Shown: positions 1-6,547, numbered from the stretch's first letter. The stretch: DNA of 11,280 nucleotides from Pyrodictiaceae archaeon (GCA_026986935.1 JALSNP010000050.1:1-11280), one strand, 5' to 3'. Program-made: numbers and translations. The notes: generated by a model not told the origin, from the sequence alone.

Positions 1-2
1 CC

Positions 3-293
3 CTAGCTGAGGCAGTCGCCGAAGCTATATCAAGAAAAAGCCTAGTTCTAATAACAACTCATAGTGGTAGACTAGCTCAGATACTATGGGAGGAGGTTCT
101 GAGAAAGGGCTATGGATCCCGGGTTTACTACGTGTACCGCGATCCCTCGGAGGGAACTGTTCTCTACGAGGTAGATATGAGGCAATTAGCTACGAGGCTA
201 GAGGACCTAGACTATATAGTCCATGAGCATCCGGGCGATGTAGAACAGATGCTCCGGGATAAAATACTGCAACCCCTGAAAACGAATACATGA
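3..293 (+). CDS. C-terminal fragment of a P-loop ATPase (AAA/ABC-like)
   Basis: An open frame enters from the left edge and ends at TGA 291-293, giving 96 residues with no start in the window. The segment SLVLITTHSGRLAQIL (near residues 13-28) has the hydrophobic strand followed by THS that is typical of the H-motif (switch His) near the end of ABC-type and AAA_15/AAA_21 ATPases. Walker A, Walker B and signature motifs would lie off the window. It is followed 27 bases later by a small protein in the same direction, so the two may form an operon. In archaea, ATPases of this class often pair with a small partner or nuclease subunit. The ATPase call is moderately sure; the exact subfamily cannot be read from this piece. 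Confidence 0.6.
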   Translation, partial: LAEAVAEAISRKSLVLITTHSGRLAQILWEEVLRKGYGSRVYYVYRDPSEGTVLYEVDMRQLATRLEDLDYIVHEHPGDVEQMLRDKILQPLKTNT

Positions 294-320
294 TAGAATA
301 AGATGATGGAGGGCACTATT

Positions 321-884
321 ATGACTATTATTGCTTGCGGAGAGTGCTGGCTAAACTGGGGGATAGCTAGTCTCATCTTATCACAATTATTAGACGAGAA
401 AAGGAGGCCAAGCCACTGTACTGGCGTAACTACGTGCATAACTCGTTTCAATAAAAAGATAGAGGGCGCTATTAGCAGGAAACATGGCACGCGTTTCCTG
501 CTTGTCGTGGATAGGGAAAAAGCAAGAGAACTGCAAGAATACTTGAAAACTTTCTTAGAAAAATATAGCTGTAAGCCAAAGAAGTATGCCAGACATACAG
601 CAGGTAAACATGTTATAATCTATGAGTGCCTTGGGAGAGCTACGTTAATAGTATTCAATGGCCCGCCTGAAGAAATACTAAAAGAGATTGATGACAAGCT
701 AAAAGAGTTGCTGGAAAACCCTGACAATGTGAAAAGGTTTAAGAATAGAAGAGAGATTGTGAAAGCTTTAGAGAGTATTAGGGCAAGACTCAGCGATGAG
801 GCTAGATGCAATGATGCAGTAAACGTTGTGGAGAGAGGTCTATGTGCCCTATTCAAAGAGGTTAAGAGGTCGTGGGAGGCCTAA
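321..884 (+). CDS. Cys-rich 187-aa protein, possible TOPRIM-like partner of the upstream ATPase
   Basis: I do not recognise a firm family. ATG 321 is preferred over the in-frame ATGs at 303 and 306 because GGAGGG (308-313) sits 7 bases before it. The protein opens with a hydrophobic strand and CGEC (residues 6-9). It has a second strand ending in LLVVDREKA (D64, E66) and a charged helical C-terminal half. A Glu after the first strand and a D-x-E/D after a later strand recall the acidic residues of TOPRIM folds (DUF3226, DUF4276 and DUF4435-type partners of AAA ATPases), but this is only a pattern match. There are eight Cys residues (6, 9, 33, 39, 84, 103, 163, 175), which could be structural. 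It follows the ATPase stop by 27 bases. No membrane segment or signal peptide is visible. Confidence 0.6.
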   Translation: MTIIACGECWLNWGIASLILSQLLDEKRRPSHCTGVTTCITRFNKKIEGAISRKHGTRFLLVVDREKARELQEYLKTFLEKYSCKPKKYARHTAGKHVIIYECLGRATLIVFNGPPEEILKEIDDKLKELLENPDNVKRFKNRREIVKALESIRARLSDEARCNDAVNVVERGLCALFKEVKRSWEA

Positions 885-957
885 TCACATAGCAACTCGT
901 ATCTAATGGTTACGTGTTTTTATCTAACGCTTAAGATCTCGGTGAATTGGTGGGTTA

Positions 958-2172
958 GTGCTGCTGGCTTGGCAGCTTCTCGGTTTCCTGCTGGGCTATG
1001 CTGTGCTGGTTGTGGTTGCGATTAGGGGCCGGGGTGCCCTGGCCGCGATAGCCTCGATGATAGTTGTCTACACTGTTCTAGCCCTCTATCTTGCGGGGGC
1101 TTGGCCGGTGCTGTATTCTCTCCGCCACGTACTCTATTGGAGTGATTTGAGAGTATTCGTCTATATCTTCTTTAGCCTTATGCTCGCAGGCGTGCTCCGG
1201 GAGACGGGGTACCTCGACTTAATGGTCCGGGGCGCTTCTGGCATAGGGTGTCGCTTCAGCTACGCCGCGGTCCCCTCCCTGATAGGCCTTATCCCGATGC
1301 CTGGCGGGGCCCTCGTCTCAGCCATAGCTATGAGGAGGAAGTATCTCGAGGAGTCCCGTATGCCGCCCGAGTGGGCCAGCTTCCTTAACTACTGGTTCCG
1401 CCACATATGGGTACCGGTGTGGCCCATATTCCAGGCCGTGATAATAACTGGCGCGGTTCTGGGAATATCGCCGGAGGCTGTTGTGTCTAGGACGTGGCCA
1501 GAGACTCCGGCAGCGATAATAGCTGGGCTCCTAGTCGGCTACGCGGCGCTCCACCGCTACAAGTGCTCCCCAGGGGAGGAGGATAGGCCAGCACTACTCC
1601 TAAGAGCTACATGGCCCCTAGCACTACTAGCCATACTGGTCTTCGTCGCCAGGCTAAACCTGCTCCTATCCCTCATAGCGACCCTCGCGGCGACACTAGC
1701 CGCGCTTAGACCGGGTAGGGAGCAGCTACGCCGCGCACTAGGCCTAGCCACGAGCCCAAGGATACACGCCATACTATTCGAGGCCCTCTATCTGAAAAAC
1801 CTCCTACTCTCGACAAGCGCGCCCAAAGCCTTCTACGCCGCCGCGGCCTCCACGGGGCTACCCCCCTGGGCCATAGCCATAATAATCCCGTACATAATGG
1901 GGCTAGCAGCTGGCGGGGAAAGCTTCTTCGCAGCAACAGCCATACCACTCCTAGCAACCTACATAGCACCAGGAGGAGCCATCAACAAGACAATGCTACT
2001 ACTAGCATTCACCGGCGGCTCAATGGGGGTAATGAGCTCCCCCGTACACCTCTGCTTCGCCCTAACCGTGGACTACTACAAAGCAAACCCCGCCAAGACA
2101 CTACTACTAGCACTCACAGCATCACTAACAACAATACTCATAACCCTACTAGTAATAAAGCCCCTATACTAG
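958..2172 (+). CDS. DUF401 family polytopic membrane protein (putative transporter)
   Basis: The 404-aa protein is almost entirely hydrophobic helices, about 10 by eye. Recognisable marks are LIPMPGGALVSA at residues 111-122 and the Trp-rich NYWFRHIWVPVWP at 144-156, which fit the archaeal DUF401 family (ion-transporter superfamily type, substrate unknown). GTG 958 is the only plausible start, because an in-frame TGA lies at 943; GGTGG at 949-953 is a likely ribosome site. A T-rich TATA-like stretch near 915-922 suggests its own short-leader transcript. Base use changes strongly along the gene, from G/T-rich at the start to A/C-rich at the end. The neighbours give no clue to a substrate. Family assignment is good; the transported compound is unknown. 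Confidence 0.8.
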   Translation: MLLAWQLLGFLLGYAVLVVVAIRGRGALAAIASMIVVYTVLALYLAGAWPVLYSLRHVLYWSDLRVFVYIFFSLMLAGVLRETGYLDLMVRGASGIGCRFSYAAVPSLIGLIPMPGGALVSAIAMRRKYLEESRMPPEWASFLNYWFRHIWVPVWPIFQAVIITGAVLGISPEAVVSRTWPETPAAIIAGLLVGYAALHRYKCSPGEEDRPALLLRATWPLALLAILVFVARLNLLLSLIATLAATLAALRPGREQLRRALGLATSPRIHAILFEALYLKNLLLSTSAPKAFYAAAASTGLPPWAIAIIIPYIMGLAAGGESFFAATAIPLLATYIAPGGAINKTMLLLAFTGGSMGVMSSPVHLCFALTVDYYKANPAKTLLLALTASLTTILITLLVIKPLY

Positions 2173-2381
2173 CACCATCACCACCAAACCCGGCAACCCA
2201 TAGAGCTAGCCTGCCAAGATGCAGTACCCCGCTATCACGAGCCGGGGAGACAAGCACCGAGACCCCGAGAACACGAGACCAAGGTACCCCAAACACTCTT
2301 CTCAATAGAAACAAGTACTCTCAGCAGGAACCAACTAAGTCCTAGCAACCACTCCTCTAGCCCAGCCAGAGATAGGTTGCT

Positions 2382-2432
2382 GGTCTCCGGAGCCGCAGGG
2401 GTCCCGGGTCTCTGATCCCGGTGGGCCCGCCA
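2382..2432 (+). repeat. tRNA-3'-half-like repeat, copy A
   Basis: This ~50-bp element is one of five (also 3392, 5303, 8687, 9639). It reads CTCCGGAGCC (anticodon-loop-like), then a GGGGTCCCGGG T-stem side, a degenerate T-loop, ATCCCGG, and GGGCCCGCCA matching a tRNA acceptor end with G73 and CCA. No 5' half is present, so it is not a functional tRNA by itself. It lies 131 bp beyond the vapC stop at 2564, facing that gene. It best resembles an archaeal tRNA-Arg 3' half. Confidence 0.7.
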
Positions 2433-2563
2433 CTATATACCCTATATGTAAAATCTTTCTCTTTTCTGAAGAGTAGAATTGCAGCTCTAAATCCAGGCAA
2501 GGCTCTAGGATAGTCCTCACTTCACCCGGGAATAGTCCTGGTTGATAACCTCTCCTTCAAGAG
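2433..2563. repeat. conserved flank between tRNA-like core and vapC 3' end
   Basis: This spacer is related to the spacers at 9690-9813 (clear, for example GAAGAGT and a shared CTTCAC block in the same order) and 8737-8838 (weaker, mostly near the vapC stop). The likeness continues into the last ~100 bases of each vapC gene. It shows that core, spacer and toxin 3' end were copied as one unit. No reading frame of note lies in it. The longer stretch 2173-2381 before the core is A/C-rich and holds nothing I recognise. Confidence 0.55.
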
Positions 2564-3022
2564 TTAAGGGACTACTTTGAGCCAGGGTATTCTCTTGAAG
2601 TCCTCGTCAAGGGTTAGGATAGTGTCTACCCCGTAGTGCCTGCATGTTAGCGCTATGATGGCGTCTCTTGGTGATAGCCTATAGTTGTCCATAGTGGCGA
2701 TTATTTGGCTTGGTTGCGTCTCGGCATCTGCTAGTATTTTCACGTACAGCTCTTCTAGGAGTGAGACGAACTTGTTGAGGCTTTCCCTTGCAAATCTTAC
2801 GCCTTTGCTCCTAACAAGCTTTCTCAGGTCGTAAGCTCTCCTTATACCATACTTGTTCATTGCTTCCCTTCTTATAATGAAGTGGAGTACTTCGTCAACG
2901 ACTCCGATACTCGTTGCTAGTAATGGGTATTTGTCCAAGAACTCCTCTGCATCAGAGGCTCGGGTGCCCTCATAGAGGAGTTGGATGAACACATTGGAGT
3001 CTACGAAAACGTATCCTTTCAT
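2564..3022 (-). CDS. vapC: VapC-type PIN-domain RNase toxin
   Basis: A 152-aa PIN-domain protein. Known members of the family are Mg-dependent RNases that cut tRNA, rRNA or mRNA when not held by the cognate antitoxin. The acidic site is visible: D8 in YVFVDSNVF, a Glu in GVVDEVLH, the Asp in SPRDAIIALTC and the final TLDEDF. The start is ATG 3022, whose ATGA overlaps the vapB stop, the usual coupling of type II TA genes; a longer in-frame start at 3034 would intrude further into vapB. The C-terminal end (DAIIALTCRHYG to PWLKVVP) is very close to the toxins at 8839 and 9814, while the N-terminal body differs. No disruption is seen, so it is probably active. Confidence 0.88.
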   Translation of the reverse strand: MKGYVFVDSNVFIQLLYEGTRASDAEEFLDKYPLLATSIGVVDEVLHFIIRREAMNKYGIRRAYDLRKLVRSKGVRFARESLNKFVSLLEELYVKILADAETQPSQIIATMDNYRLSPRDAIIALTCRHYGVDTILTLDEDFKRIPWLKVVP

Positions 3023-3231
3023 AGGGGCTCCCACTCTGCTTCGGCTAGTAGCTCCTCTATCTCCTCCTCGGAGGCCCTGCCCAGTACACCTCTATACTTT
3101 CTGAGAATCCTCCTCCTCTCCTCCCCGACCGGGACGAGCACTGCAACCCTCTCTTCTCCCTCTCGGAGATCCACAGGCTCTAAGGGCTTAAGCACACCCT
3201 TCTCATACCTCACCCTTACAGCTTTAGACAA
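3019..3231 (-). CDS. vapB: DUF104-family VapB antitoxin
   Basis: A 70-aa antitoxin of the DUF104 (AF2212/PG0164-like) type. Its N-terminal pattern is SKAVRVRYEKGVLKPLEPVD followed by LREGEE, a small beta barrel thought to dimerise. The helical acidic tail (GRASEEEIEELLAEAEWEPL) would wrap the PIN toxin. The start is TTG 3231, matching the SK- start of its paralogues at 9475 and 10462; a TATA box about 20 bases upstream implies a leaderless message. It precedes and overlaps vapC by four bases. Family knowledge suggests the pair neutralises the toxin and may repress its own promoter. Confidence 0.88.
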   Translation of the reverse strand: MSKAVRVRYEKGVLKPLEPVDLREGEERVAVLVPVGEERRRILRKYRGVLGRASEEEIEELLAEAEWEPL

Positions 3232-3247
3232 TTCCTACACCCACGTC

Positions 3248-3256
3248 AAATATAAG
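3248..3256 (-). promoter_or_regulatory. TATA box of the vapBC operon
   Basis: Read on the - strand the site is CTTATATTT, centred about 21 bases before the TTG start at 3231, so transcription should begin at or very near the start codon. The same arrangement recurs at 10478-10486 for the vapB at 10462. Confidence 0.6.
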
Positions 3257-3359
3257 CCCCACAAGCCAATTAGCCTTTACCCAGCCTAGCATGTTTCCAG
3301 ATTACCAGACAATGATATTCGTGGCAATAATCACTCGTGAAGAGTGTTTCCAAATCATG

Positions 3360-3374
3360 GTTTCCGCCGGAAAC
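3360..3374. promoter_or_regulatory. perfect inverted repeat GTTTCC-GCC-GGAAAC
   Basis: A 6-bp inverted repeat with a 3-base spacer lies just before a TATA-like TTTAAATAT (3379-3387) that points toward repeat copy B. Further TGTTTCC half-sites lie at about 3292 and 3344. The matching regions beyond the vapBs at 9475 and 10462 carry related but imperfect pieces. It could be an operator for an antitoxin or another regulator; no function is proven. Confidence 0.4.
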
Positions 3375-3391
3375 ATTCTTTAAATATCTCC

Positions 3392-3439
3392 AGCCTTCAG
3401 AGCCAGCGGTCCCGGGCTCTAATCCCCGCAGGTCCGCTA
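3392..3439 (+). repeat. tRNA-3'-half-like repeat, copy B (degenerate)
   Basis: This copy reads GCCTTCAGAGCC, then GGTCCCGGGCTCTAATCCCC and an eroded acceptor end, GGTCCGCTA. The T-stem is recognisable but the terminal CCA has become CTA. It lies about 160 bp upstream of the vapB start at 3231, on the opposite strand. That flank resembles the sequence between the vapB at 9475 and copy E. A TATA-like TTTAAATAT lies just before it. Confidence 0.6.
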
Positions 3440-3707
3440 CATGATTCTTTCTGCTTTTATCTTGCTAAATAAGCGTTAGTGGTAGTACATAATACATTCT
3501 TACTCGTTGTCTCATTGTTCTTATAAAGAGTATGTTTATCAGAGCTCTTATCTAGGCTATGATCGTGGATTGTGCTAGTGATGAAGCGATATTGCATTGG
3601 GAGTGCTGAGGCCTAGTTTCTTTGCTGGTGAGTAGAGCTGCTAATGTAGACTTTATAGTGGGTTTAAATCTCGTTAATACCGTACCTATATTGGGGGATG
3701 ACGAGGC
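3440..3707. other. intergenic region with the promoter of the next vapBC
   Basis: No coding frame is supported here. Near its end, TTTAAAT (3663-3669) is a plausible TATA box for the + strand vapB at 3708, and GGGGATGA (3694-3701) is a possible ribosome site. The rest is AT-rich and unrecognised. Confidence 0.4.
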
Positions 3708-3884
3708 ATGAGTAAGGTCGTTGAAGCTGTGTATGAGAAAGGTATACTGCGTCCGCTGGAGAAGCTTGATCTGCCTGAGGGTGCTCGGGTCAAGCTGAGG
3801 ATTGAGGGAATCTATGGCCTACTAAAGGATTGGAAGATTGATCCCCAGAAGCTGAAGGATGAACTGAGGAAGCTACATGGTTGA
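3708..3884 (+). CDS. vapB: DUF104-family VapB antitoxin, 58 aa
   Basis: A short complete frame from ATG 3708 to TGA 3882-3884. It begins MSKVVEAVYEKGILRPLEKL and continues with DLPEGARVKLRIEG, the DUF104 beta-barrel signature, then a short helical tail (WKIDPQKLKDELRKLHG) for toxin contact. It lies 6 bases before the PIN gene at 3891. At 58 residues it is shorter than its DUF104 neighbours (67-74 aa). It is the only DUF104/PIN module in the window on the + strand. The antitoxin itself looks intact although its toxin is frameshifted. Confidence 0.82.
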   Translation: MSKVVEAVYEKGILRPLEKLDLPEGARVKLRIEGIYGLLKDWKIDPQKLKDELRKLHG

Positions 3885-3890
3885 ATAGCC

Positions 3891-4267
3891 TTGACACGCT
3901 ACTACGCCGATACATATGCTCTTGTCGAGATCCTTAGAGGTAACCCTGCTTACGAAAAATATGCTAGTAGGGAACTCGTTACTAGCGAGTTTAACCTATT
4001 AGAACTCGCCTATGCATTAACAAGAGATTACGGTAAAGAAAAGGCTGCGGAGATACTGAAAATAGTACGAGCCTTCATAACTATCGTAAAGCCCACAGAT
4101 AAAGACTATGCTGAGGCCTCCGCATTGCGCATAGAGCTGAAAAAGCAAGGTAAAAACTCTCCCTAATAGACGCCTTGGGATACACGATTGCAAAACGTCT
4201 CAAAATACCATTCCTTACAGGCGACCGTGAATTCAAAGAACTAGATAACGTAGAATATGTTAAATAG
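3891..4267 (+). pseudogene. vapC: VapC PIN toxin interrupted by one frameshift
   Basis: TTG 3891 begins a PIN domain (TRYYADTYALVEILRGN, first Asp at residue 6). The frame stops at TAA 4164-4166, just after KKQGKNSP. Reading one base back from the run of five A's at about 4151-4155 restores KLSLIDALGYTIAKRLKIPF and LTGDREFKELDNVEYVK, ending at TAG 4265-4267. This recovers the missing catalytic Asp (LIDA) and the final acidic residue (GDREF), for a normal total of about 125 residues. A sixth A would repair it. Possible causes are real inactivation, a homopolymer sequencing error, or -1 slippage on TAAAAAC. The tail differs from the toxins at 2564, 8839 and 9814, so this is another PIN subgroup. 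Confidence 0.8.
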
Positions 4268-4499
4268 AAAGATTAAATACATCATTTAGCTGTAGCAATT
4301 TTATATGTAAGTATATATATTTGTGTATTTTTCTTTATAATTGTTTCCTTTGATTGAAGTAATGTTTTTATTTTAAAACATTTAAATAGATATTGACGTC
4401 GCCAGAGGCAAGCGGTGAACGCCTCCTCAATGACGGATGAAAACTATCCAACAGGGGAGAAAAGATGAGCTGATAACCAAAACATATAAAAATAGAGAG
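4268..4499. other. AT-rich intergenic segment with small hairpins
   Basis: The first ~130 bases are strongly AT-rich with several T runs (for example near 4331 and 4365), suitable for ending transcription of the vapBC at 3708. Beyond 4395 the composition rises, with two short hairpins: GAGGC/GCCTC around an 11-base loop (about 4404-4424) and GGAT/ATCC around a 7-base loop (about 4434-4448). No gene is supported. Confidence 0.35.
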
Positions 4500-4826
4500 A
4501 GGCGAACCCGGCCCTCTAGCTCCACGCTCATCGATAAGTAGCGGGTTGGCGCCGGGCTCTAATGCCAGTACTGTTGTCTCCGCTTCACCTCTATCAATAA
4601 ATTCTTCAAGAAGAAAGACACACGTGCCTCATCACTCATCTTTTCCACACGGATGAAGGCTGCTCTAGTATCGTCTCACTACGTAGGCTTACCTTACAAT
4701 TGCTACTTCTCTCCAAGCAGCCTTGGGCACGATGATTTTCTTGAAGAGCTTCTCTAGGAGGTCTAGGCGACGTATTCTGGCGAGTGCGATAATAATACTT
4801 GAGTTAGAGACGACAATTAAATCCAA
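4500..4826 (-). pseudogene. decayed DUF3368 PIN-like toxin, partner of UPF0175
   Basis: From TTG 4826 the - strand reads LDLIVVSNSSIIIALARIRR then LDLLEKLFKKIIVPKAAWRE, the usual N-terminus of DUF3368 proteins, until TAA at 4691-4689. Later pieces of the same family continue in other frames: RVEKMSDEARV near 4645, then LLEEFIDRGEAETTVLALE and LLIDERGAR down to about 4512. At least two frame changes are needed to join them, and no normal C-terminus follows. It starts 4 bases after the UPF0175 stop, the standard antitoxin-toxin order for this pair. The toxin is almost certainly dead. Confidence 0.72.
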
Positions 4827-4830
4827 ATTT

Positions 4831-5145
4831 CTAGTGTTGCTGCCTTCTCGCTCTCTCCGCAAGTTTCTTGGCAGCCTCCAAGTCTTCTCTCAACTCCTCT
4901 TCGCCGTAGCGTATTGGTACCCCCTCCTTGGCTAATAGCTCTAGGAAATCCCGTTTCGAGAGCCCTGCTATCCTCCGGGCCTGGCCCAGACTGGCTATGC
5001 CCTTCTCATACAGCCCCGACGCCAGTTCTACTCGCAGCCTCTCCTCAAGCTCACTAGGAGGAACCCGGCAGGTTCTCTGGAACCTCGATAACAACTCTCT
5101 TAACACCAACCTTAGCCACTCTAACCCCCTACAAACACTATACAC
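4831..5145 (-). CDS. UPF0175 family antitoxin
   Basis: A 104-aa protein from GTG 5145. The second half carries the UPF0175 signature: LASGLYEKGIASLGQARRIA, then GLSKRDFLELLAKEGVPI and RYGEEELREDLEAAKKLAE. This family has a helix-turn-helix-like core and is paired with PIN-like DUF3368 toxins in archaea and cyanobacteria. The N-terminal 45 residues are basic and less typical, and start choice there is uncertain because several GTG/TTG codons exist. It is intact although the following toxin is broken, so it survives as an orphan antitoxin that could still regulate transcription or be decaying. No strong TATA box is seen upstream. Confidence 0.8.
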   Translation of the reverse strand: MYSVCRGLEWLRLVLRELLSRFQRTCRVPPSELEERLRVELASGLYEKGIASLGQARRIAGLSKRDFLELLAKEGVPIRYGEEELREDLEAAKKLAERARRQQH

Positions 5146-5218
5146 ATGAAAGCTATTAGTTCCTGCTATCCCCGATAACGAGGCCAGTTTTTAGCAATAC
5201 CAAATCCCTGGATGAACC

Positions 5219-5302
5219 GTCCCATATACTAGAGACAGATATGAAAACTATACCTAAGTGTCCCAGATCAATATCAGCTTCTAGGACAAAGATAATTTAA
5301 GT
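5219..5302 (+). repeat. flank repeated at 8597-8686
   Basis: About 85 bp before copy C resemble 8597-8686 before copy D. They share GTCCCA, TAGA and an identical 17-mer, TATGAAAACTATACCTA (5240-5256 and 8621-8637), then a looser match into the core. With the cores the two repeats span about 137 bp each. No gene is inside. Confidence 0.65.
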
Positions 5303-5355
5303 CTGGCCTTCGGAGCCCTGGGGCCCCGGATCCCCTAATCCCAGCGGGCCCGCCA
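5303..5355 (+). repeat. tRNA-3'-half-like repeat, copy C
   Basis: The best-preserved anticodon region of the family: CTGGCCTTCGGAGCCCTG, where GGC/GCC can close a seven-base CTTCGGA loop (anticodon TCG, Arg). It is followed by GGGGCCCCGG, a degenerate T-loop, AATCCC and GCGGGCCCGCCA. A TTTAA box (5296-5300) lies immediately upstream. The region 5356-5523 beyond it holds no recognised gene. Confidence 0.7.
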
Positions 5356-5523
5356 CTTCTTATAGGACTTGTTTCTCTTATAGCATGGCCTATGAACTCC
5401 TCACTAGGTCTTAATATCTATGATGTAAGATGTTTCTGGGAAAAGGAGTTCCTGCTAGTCTGGTTAAGGATGTTCATGCGAAGGGACTCTGCGGGTGTTA
5501 CGATGCGGTGCTGGGGCTTGGGT

Positions 5524-5938
5524 TTACGGCTTCATGTTTTCCCTTAGTTCTTCTACTCTTCTCATAACCATGTTGTATTCCTCTACCAGGTAGTAGGCCT
5601 CTATTCCTGCACGTCTAGAGTTCTTGACGAGCAGCCTATCGTTGGCTACTATGATGCTGTTGGTTAGTATTGCGGTGCTATGTAGTAGGCATCTACGGCT
5701 CTAGGATGGATTTTATCGGCTACGTACAGGGCAATCTCCTCGTTAAGCGTAGTAGCTTCTCACGCCCGCTCTTGTAGCCAAGCCTACGCGACACAGCTAT
5801 AAGCTCAATCTCAATTACCCTTGGCGCGTAAAGGGGTAGGCCCTCTACATGCTTAAGGAGGCCTATTGCTTTACCGTATCTCTCCGGATCCTTATTAAAT
5901 AGAGCATCTATTAGCACACTTACATCAATAACTATCAT
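5524..5938 (-). pseudogene. vapC: VapC PIN toxin with two frameshifts
   Basis: ATG 5938 begins MIVIDVSVLIDALFNKDPER (first catalytic Asp at residue 5), and the frame ends at TAG 5720-5722. A shift near 5750 restores LNEEIALYVADKIHPRAVDA with the next catalytic Asp. A second shift near 5675 restores AILTNSIIVANDRLLVKNSR and a Glu-rich tail ending at TAA 5526-5524. Joined, the protein is about 135 residues, a normal PIN length. Its ATGA start overlaps the end of the shifted vapB frame, so the operon was once coupled. The family differs from the toxins sharing the PWLKV ending. Two indels make sequencing error less likely than real decay. Confidence 0.78.
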
Positions 5939-6134
5939 TTCCTTATCTCCTCTAGTGCTTTAACGGGCTCGTCGACCTTGGGGTCTCTCTTCTGAGGCTC
6001 TCTACAAGCTCTGCAAGACCATGCACTGCTCTCTCCTCAATACTTACGATGACCTCCTCACCCTCCCTAAGATCAAGCCTTCCCAAAGGCTTCAGTACGC
6101 CATCCTCGTATCTAGCACGGATAACTCTGGCCAT
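5935..6134 (-). pseudogene. vapB: DUF104 VapB antitoxin with frameshifted C-terminus
   Basis: ATG 6134 starts MARVIRARYEDGVLKPLGRL with DLREGEEVIVSIEE, a clear DUF104 domain. The uninterrupted frame ends at TAG 5954-5952 with the unlikely tail TPRSTSPLKH, giving 60 aa. In another frame the same DNA reads PKVDEPVKALEEIRK and stops at TGA 5937-5935, overlapping the vapC ATG at 5938. A small indel in the AGAAGAGAGA stretch (about 5980-5990) explains the change. The domain that dimerises should survive, but the toxin-binding tail is altered. This fits loss of constraint in a module whose toxin is also broken. Confidence 0.72.
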
Positions 6135-6238
6135 ACTATACAACCCAGCAACACATAATGCGAATAGGCACTGATAAACCTAGTCGGGTGCTGAGGTATA
6201 TCTACAGCAAATAATCTTTACTAAACTATCTATAATTA

Positions 6239-6547
6239 TCATAGATACTTGTGCTGCAAAACCGTCCTAGCCACATTCGATAAGCGGTATATGTACTGAG
6301 GGTTTAGTGGTGGTATTCGTAGTAGGACCACCCTGGTAATATTTGGTTTTGTGAGTGCTATTCTTTCAAAGTCCTTGTCAAACGTTATTATTATTCTTGG
6401 CTCTCTTATGGCTAGCTCTATTACTTCCTCATCGATCATGCCGGGTTTGAGCTCTCAAACGGGAACAATATCGTATCCTTTCCTCCTAAGTTGTGTGGCA
6501 ACGCTTTGAGGAATATTCTCGTCTGCTAGGAGCCTAGGCTTTGACAA
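6239..6547 (-). pseudogene. DUF5615 PIN-like toxin with an in-frame stop
   Basis: TTG 6547 starts SKPRLLADENIPQSVATQLR then RKGYDIVPV, the DUF5615 N-terminus with its Asp-Glu-Asn. An in-frame TGA follows at 6457-6455. The same frame continues ELKPGMIDEEVIELAIREPR then IIITFDKDFERIA, the second acidic cluster, and ends at TAG 6239. One base change (for example CGA to TGA) explains the interruption, since relatives usually have Arg or Glu after this strand. The full frame is 102 codons, a normal family length. Its start lies inside the end of the DUF433-like antitoxin frame. A downstream ATG at 6439 could yield only half of the fold, so it is probably inactive. Confidence 0.75.

Noticed and set aside
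1557..1969. - strand open frames within the DUF401 gene
   Set aside because: Their products are low-complexity, Arg/Ser/Leu-rich shadows of a well-supported membrane protein on the + strand.
2335..2520. A 61-codon - strand frame across copy A
   Set aside because: It covers the tRNA-like repeat and spacer, has no family features and is not kept in the paralogous spacers.
4395..4490. A box C/D-like small RNA or structured RNA (GGATGA, GATGA and CTGA strings, two hairpins)
   Set aside because: The C and D boxes are not in the right order and spacing, and the hairpins have only 4-5 pairs; not enough to call a gene.
4540..4575. A possible sixth tRNA-like core (CCGGGCTCTAATGCC, like copy B)
   Set aside because: On the - strand the same bases encode LALEPGA of the decayed DUF3368 toxin, in the position where the family has LALELGA, so the match to copy B is most likely chance.
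6455..6457. TGA in the DUF5615 gene as a selenocysteine codon
   Set aside because: The family does not use selenocysteine, no SECIS-like structure is apparent, and the antitoxin partner is also broken.
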